Assembly: GCA_039707655.1 (NCBI GenBank)
Contig: CM077676.1
Span: forward strand, 184,756,936 to 184,820,935
Source: Elymus sibiricus
Lineage: Eukaryota; Streptophyta; Magnoliopsida; Poales; Poaceae
Direction: 5' to 3'
Length of the DNA: 64,000 bases
Shown: positions 59,457-64,000 of the stretch, piece by piece
Position numbering within the stretch: position 1 is the stretch's first letter
Layout: every line of letters starts with the position of its first letter
The notes under the pieces: model-generated
Database searches by the model: none
Told to the model about the DNA's origin: nothing
The model's input: the letters and a program-made list of their open reading frames with translations, nothing else
Position numbers and translations under genes: made by a program

Positions 59457-60089
59457 CCTGCCAAATCAACAGGGGCAGTTTAGCAAGAACAACTGCAGGT
59501 GTATGGAGTTATTCATGATGTAATATGGGCAATGAACAAAAAGTGCATTAGATACATATTAGTAGTCATTAAAGACAGACAGATCCATGCACAGAGTTAG
59601 GTTCAAACGGATAGTACGAGTTCGGAAACACTCGTAGCTGGACAACTAGGCGGCGCGCAGGCACGCGGTGAGGAATACAACAACGAGACATAGCAAAGGC
59701 TACACCAATGTCGGAGAAAACCATTGGGGCGAGGAATCTGCAAGGAACAACACAGGGTGTCCTTGATAAAAGGATCCTGCGGTCCGTGGGCATTGCGCAG
59801 CAGAACCTGGCCCTCATCTTGAAGAAAGGGGGGTTAATTCAGAACTCCGGGTGGAGGTGATCACGAGAACCTAATGTTAGAGTTAGTAAAATCATTAACC
59901 CGAATAGAAGAGAGATCAGAGTCCCAGAGTAAAGGAGAGGAATAAAAGATCCTAATCCCATCCATTGGCGACGTGGGCCCGTAAGCCACACAGCCATGTT
60001 AGTAAAACAGTTTTTGAAGACTAGACTCAACTTTGGCCAAGGAGTTAGAAAGGGGGGGTTCCTACAGGCAGTTGGCTCTGATACCAACC
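59457..60089 (-). other. Chromovirus 5' leader and PBS
   Basis: Non-coding between the 5' LTR and the gag ATG. PBS TGGTATCAGAGCC on the minus strand corresponds to 60074-60086, three bases from the LTR. ORFs at 59569-60123 are spurious. Confidence 0.75.
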
Positions 60090-63000
60090 TGTGACGCCCC
60101 TGACTTAATCGTGCACTAATCATACACGCAAATGCACACGATCAAGCCTAGGGACTCACTTGAAGATATCACAACACAACTCTAGACACAAATAAAATAA
60201 TACAAGCTTATTATTTCAAGCCAGGGGCCTCGAGGGCTCGAATACATAAGCTCACGCATACAAGCGTTAGCGAAAGCATCAGATATCTGAGTACAGATAT
60301 AAAAGTAAAACAGATAAGCCTTAAACAGGCGGGGCAAAACAACGACACGGATCAAAAAGGCGCAGGCCTCCTGCCTGGGAGCCTCCTATCTACTCCTGGT
60401 CGTCGGCGGTCTCCACGTAGAAGTAGGATCCTCCAGAGGGGTAGTAGTAGTTGTCGACTGGGGCGACTGACTCCGGGGCTCCATCATCTGGTCGCAGCAA
60501 TCGGGTATGGGGGAAAAGAGCAGCAAAGCAACCGTGAGTACTCATCCAAAGTACTCGCAAGACTGACATCAGAACTATACTAATTATGCATTGGTATCAA
60601 AGGAAGGGGCTGTATCTGTGGACTATACTACAGAATGCCAGAATAGGGGGGGGGGGAGAAGCCTAGCCTATTGAAGACTAGCATCTTGAAGCAATCTTAC
60701 AGCATCAGAAGAGAGTAGAGCAAGCAATATATAATAGTGGTTATATAGTAGCAGCGCCCTGAGATCCTTTCTCGACTCCCTGCGAGAAAGCGATCCCGAG
60801 AGCAGTAGTAGCAGTTTATTATCGTAACAAATCCATTTGTAGTTGTAGTAGATAAGGATACAACTCCGAGCGTCCTGTTACCGTGGACACGGCTATTCGA
60901 ATAGATTACTTCCCTGCAGGGGTGCACTACTGTTACCCAACACGCTCGATTAACTCTGGCCGGACACACTTTTCCGGGTCATGCCCGGCCTCAGCTGATC
61001 GACACACCGCAGCCCCACCTAGAGCTCAGCAGAGAGGTCCCCGCCGGTCTACATCCTAAGTGCTCAGGGGTCTTGGGCCATCGCCCTGTGCACTCCGGGT
61101 CGTTGTGTCACGGGTCGGAGTCCAAGCACCACCTCAGTCCTGGATGGCCTTGTCCCGACCGGCTCACAATGCTGAACTGGACGTCTGACAAAGCTTTCGG
61201 CTGATACATACGGCGTAGAGGCCCCCATTAAACCACTATCCCACGTGGTGGTAGTGCGTATAGGCCATTGGCCAACTCAGATCAAATACCCAAATCCGTT
61301 AGGCGTGTTTAGTAACTCGCGAAGACGAATAGGATTCCTGTCGCTCCGACTTGGTAACACATGGCTCGCGGGTGCTCTTGGAGCCGACCCGTCTTTAATG
61401 TTATTCTCTCGCGGGCACCCTTGGGGCCAGCCCGACTTTAACAGTTTAAGTAATGCAGTAGTGTAAACATTTCCGCGATCACACCCGGAGTGATCACGGC
61501 CCGATATTAAGCATGGCAAATGGACAAGGGTGAAGGGCCACAGATGAAGCAATAGCACAGCTAACTAAGCATCATGGGATAGCAGGTAATGTATCAGTAG
61601 CAGGCGACAAAATCAGGCTATGCATCAGAATAGGAGCTATCGGAGCAACAACAGAAGCAATACTAATGCAAGCATAAGAGAGAGGGAATGGGCGATATCT
61701 GATGATCAAGGGGGTTCTGCTTGCCTGGTTGCTCTGCGGCAAAGGCGGGGTCGTCAACGGTGTAGTCAGTCTCCTGGGCAGCGTCGGTCTCGGAGGCTAT
61801 CAGAAAGAAGGGGGGAGAAGAAACAATAAATACACGGCAAACAATGCAACACAAAGGCCTGACAAGGCAGTATGCTATGCTAGGGGTGACCTATCGCAGT
61901 GCTACACGTGGCAGACAAAGCGGGAAATTAACTGGAACGTTTTCCCGGTTTCGGACATCTGTCAGACAGATGAACCGGAGGGGAAGGTTCCATGTTTGCA
62001 GTGCTGGAGGCATCTGACAGGTATGTGGATGGCATAATTGGATTCTTCACATTTTTCTGATCGTTTTACATATATAAATTATTTTCATCCGAGTTACGGT
62101 TTATTTTATATGATTTTGCAAAGTTTTAATGATTTTTCTGAATTTTCTGGAATTATTTTAATTACTAAATCCGAATTATAAACAGTAATTGGAAATGCTA
62201 TGTGTACGCAGTTTTGTACCCAGCCAGCACACACAGTGGCTGACTGGTGGGCCCGTTGACTGGGTCAACAGACCAGTCAACAGAGACTGACTGGTGGGCC
62301 CTAGTGCTGAGTCAGCACGCTGACTCAGCGGGGCTTATCCATTTAAACAGTAACTACGGCCCCACCTGTTAGTTTATTAATTAACTAAACCCTTTTATTA
62401 GTCTGTTAATTAAACCGCGCGGGGCCCAGTGTCAGCGAGTGTTAGTGGGGGGGTTAGCGCCCTAATGACGTGCCACGTCAGCACTAACCGGCGATTAGCC
62501 GCCGGTGCTAATCCAGCGGCGGCGGAGCTCACCGGCCGGCTGATTCCGGCCACGAGAGCTCGTGCTCTTGGCCAGGGAGAGAGAGGAGAGGCGAAATCCG
62601 GTGCGGCAGCTCACGTTGAGGGCAGGGAAGGCTCGGGGAGGCGCCGGTGGCGGAGATCGACTGGAAATGGCGACGGCGGCCGTAGATGAGGGAGACGGTC
62701 GATGGCGAGGCGTGACGGCCTCCCTGCTCCGATCCAGCGGCGAGGGTGGCGGCGCTGCTGGCTACGACGGAGTGGCGCGTGGTGGCTCCTGGCGCGAAGA
62801 CGGCGAACGGCGGCGTTCGGGTGCGGGCGTGCGGGGAAGAGGGAGAGAGCAGAGCGAGATGAGGGGGAGAAAGGGGTTAGGGTTCGGGGTGGAGCGAGGC
62901 CGTATAGGCCGCGGTTGGGCTGGGCCTTCATCTGTGCTGCGTCGGCCCAGGTGAGCAGGTGAGCCTTTCCCTCTTTTTCTATTTTTTTTTCATTTTTTGT

Positions 63001-63414
63001 TTCATTTTTACTTTCTGTTTGTAATTTCCTTTTGCACAAAAATAGTTTTGTACAATGTGGAACCTGTCCCAATAATTAGTATGCAATAATCTGAGACAAC
63101 ACAAAAAGTTTGGTGGCAATATAATTTAATTTGGATTTTGTATTAATAGGAGAAGACTTAAATTATCTATTTTGGGTACTGTTTTGGTTGCTAGGGTCAG
63201 ATCTAGAATTTTAATAATGTTGATTTTATTTTTATAATTGCTCTGGGATTATTTGCAATATTATGAACATTTTAGTTTTCAAATTGGAACAACTTTTATT
63301 TTCACTTTAAATTTGAAATGAGATATGAAGAAAATGATGATCTAGCACTGTTAAGCATGGTGACTTGGCATTATCAAGAGGTGATCACTGTAACTATTAC
63401 ATGGGGATGTTACA
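60090..63414 (-). repeat. Chromovirus 5' LTR
   Basis: 3325 bp, from TGTGACGCCCC to GATGTTACA on plus. Unlike the partner it keeps 61957-62028 and lacks the roughly 300-bp GC-rich block after GTGCTCTTGG (near 62571). Confidence 0.88.
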
Positions 63415-64000
63415 TATGACTTCTTCATCCGACAGCTTGCTGCCTCTGGGATGGATCTGTTTGGCCTCAAGTTCTATGCACCATGGATCATGCGCCTCAT
63501 TAAGCTTCGCTCAGCTGTGCAATATGAACCCTCTGGTCGCACACATCATATCTTTCTGCCTGAAGTTGATGCACCTCATGAAGTCATTTATCCTTCAGCA
63601 GATAAAGATCCAAGAATTGTTGAAGCAAGCCACTCTGCTTATATGGAAGCTATTCATCTTCCAAATGTGGCCCCTACTTCTGAACTTGCTGGTCAGTTTC
63701 GGCAACCACGTCAAGCCAACACTGAAGCCACTACCAGTACTGTTCCTCAAAGGCCTCAAAAGCGGACCAAGGTGATGATAGATAGGGAGTTGATTGTTTC
63801 GCTACATCAGAAGCAAGATAAGCATCATGACTGGCTCAAGAGGCAAATGAAGTGCATCATATCTGATCTCAACAGAGTGCGCAACCTCTCCACTAAGAAT
63901 GCATTTGTTGCACATGGAGCCAACCATCGTGCTTGGAAGAGCCTCACACTGCTATGTTCTGAAGATGACCTTGTTGCCGATGGCTTCAAGGAGAGCTTCA
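63415..64000 (+). pseudogene. Continuation of the long extra ORF of the Copia element
   Basis: After one TATGA copy the frame continues (DFFIRQLAASGMDLFGLKFY, IFLPEVDAPHEVIYPSADKD) and stays open to the window end through TKVMIDRELIVSLHQKQDKH and WKSLTLLCSEDDLVADGF. Together with 48161-51473 the ORF exceeds 1290 codons. The C-terminus looks helical and charged. No family is recognised with certainty. Confidence 0.65.

Larger units (their letters stand above)
51474..63414 (-). mobile_element. Chromovirus-type Gypsy element (Tekay/Del-like), minus strand, target duplication TATGA
   Basis: LTRs 51474-55049 and 60090-63414 (sense TGTAACATCCCC to GGGCGTCACA) are flanked by TATGA at 51469-51473 and 63415-63419. 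PBS TGGTATCAGAGCC (iMet) lies beside the right LTR and purine-rich TTTAGAGGAGGAGAAT beside the left. One gag-pol frame (59456-55086) ends in a chromodomain-like tail. It is inserted in the Copia extra ORF. About ten LTR differences in the first 390 bp by eye, mostly transitions. Confidence 0.9.
6714..64000 (+). mobile_element. Copia retrotransposon (Maximus-like, tentative), heavily interrupted, right end outside window
   Basis: LTR starts TGTAAGTGCATC and ends CTTTCA, with a tRNA-iMet PBS (TGGTATCAGAGC) two bases further on. In order: LTR copy 1, leader, LTR copy 2, gag, protease, integrase, a long extra ORF. Removing the nested elements leaves about 10.1 kb in the window. Reverse transcriptase and RNase H are absent: coding homology ends at about 47893, so this copy is non-autonomous. 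The extra ORF after pol is what suggests the Sire/Maximus lineage. It is inserted in the Fatima-like LTR after CTATC. Its 3' LTR should lie beyond 64000. Confidence 0.85.

Noticed and set aside
60697..60969. Matching ORFs conserved between the two chromovirus LTRs (also 52047-52268)
   Set aside because: Conserved only because LTRs are copies; they contain indels and no protein motif.

Overview
The window is plant nuclear DNA, almost certainly from a Triticeae grass (wheat, barley or a relative). The evidence is deep nesting of large LTR retrotransposons, a Fatima/Sabrina-type LTR opening TGATACGTCTCC, Tat-type elements with antisense genes, and an interrupted plant gene at the left edge. Nothing prokaryotic is present. 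Family names below are tentative because they rest on recall, not on a search.

Left edge (1-3920, minus strand): the 5' part of a ubiquitin-like plus WLM-domain metalloprotease gene (WSS1/SPRTN type). Seven exons with phase-0 GT-AG introns can be traced. A TAG lies in the exon that carries the first half of the zinc-binding HELAH motif. The UBL exon has also been tandemly duplicated, and the upstream copy has its own TAG, so I call the locus a pseudogene or degenerating gene.

3921-64000 is one nested retrotransposon pile. Level 1 is an Athila-type (Fatima-like) element whose LTR (5570-6713) is cut by level 2, a Copia element on the plus strand (6714 to beyond 64000). The Copia has a tandemly duplicated LTR and leader, gag, protease and integrase, no reverse transcriptase, and a very long extra ORF downstream. 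Three insertions sit in it: a 4.3 kb solo LTR (6861-11164) in LTR copy 1; a Tat-type Gypsy on the minus strand (Tat1, 14154-45092) in gag; and a chromovirus on the minus strand (51474-63414, target duplication TATGA) in the extra ORF. Tat1 itself carries two insertions: a tandem array of a Fatima-like non-autonomous element (18331-32606; four LTRs, exact 5035-bp period) and a second Tat-type element (Tat2, 33070-40208, target duplication GTGTG).

Gene logic: both Tat elements carry gag-protease on the minus strand and a long gene on the opposite strand near the 3' LTR. In Tat1 this is a multi-exon gene of the putative gypsy-type transposon family (PF04195-like). In Tat2 it encodes a B3-like DNA-binding domain with an acidic tail. 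Almost all coding regions carry stops or frameshifts; the clear exception is the pair of 230-codon gag ORFs in the tandem array. Points that most deserve a second look are the array itself, the covarying hairpins inside it, the B3-like antisense gene, and the Copia LTR duplication bounded by a 5-bp CTATC repeat.
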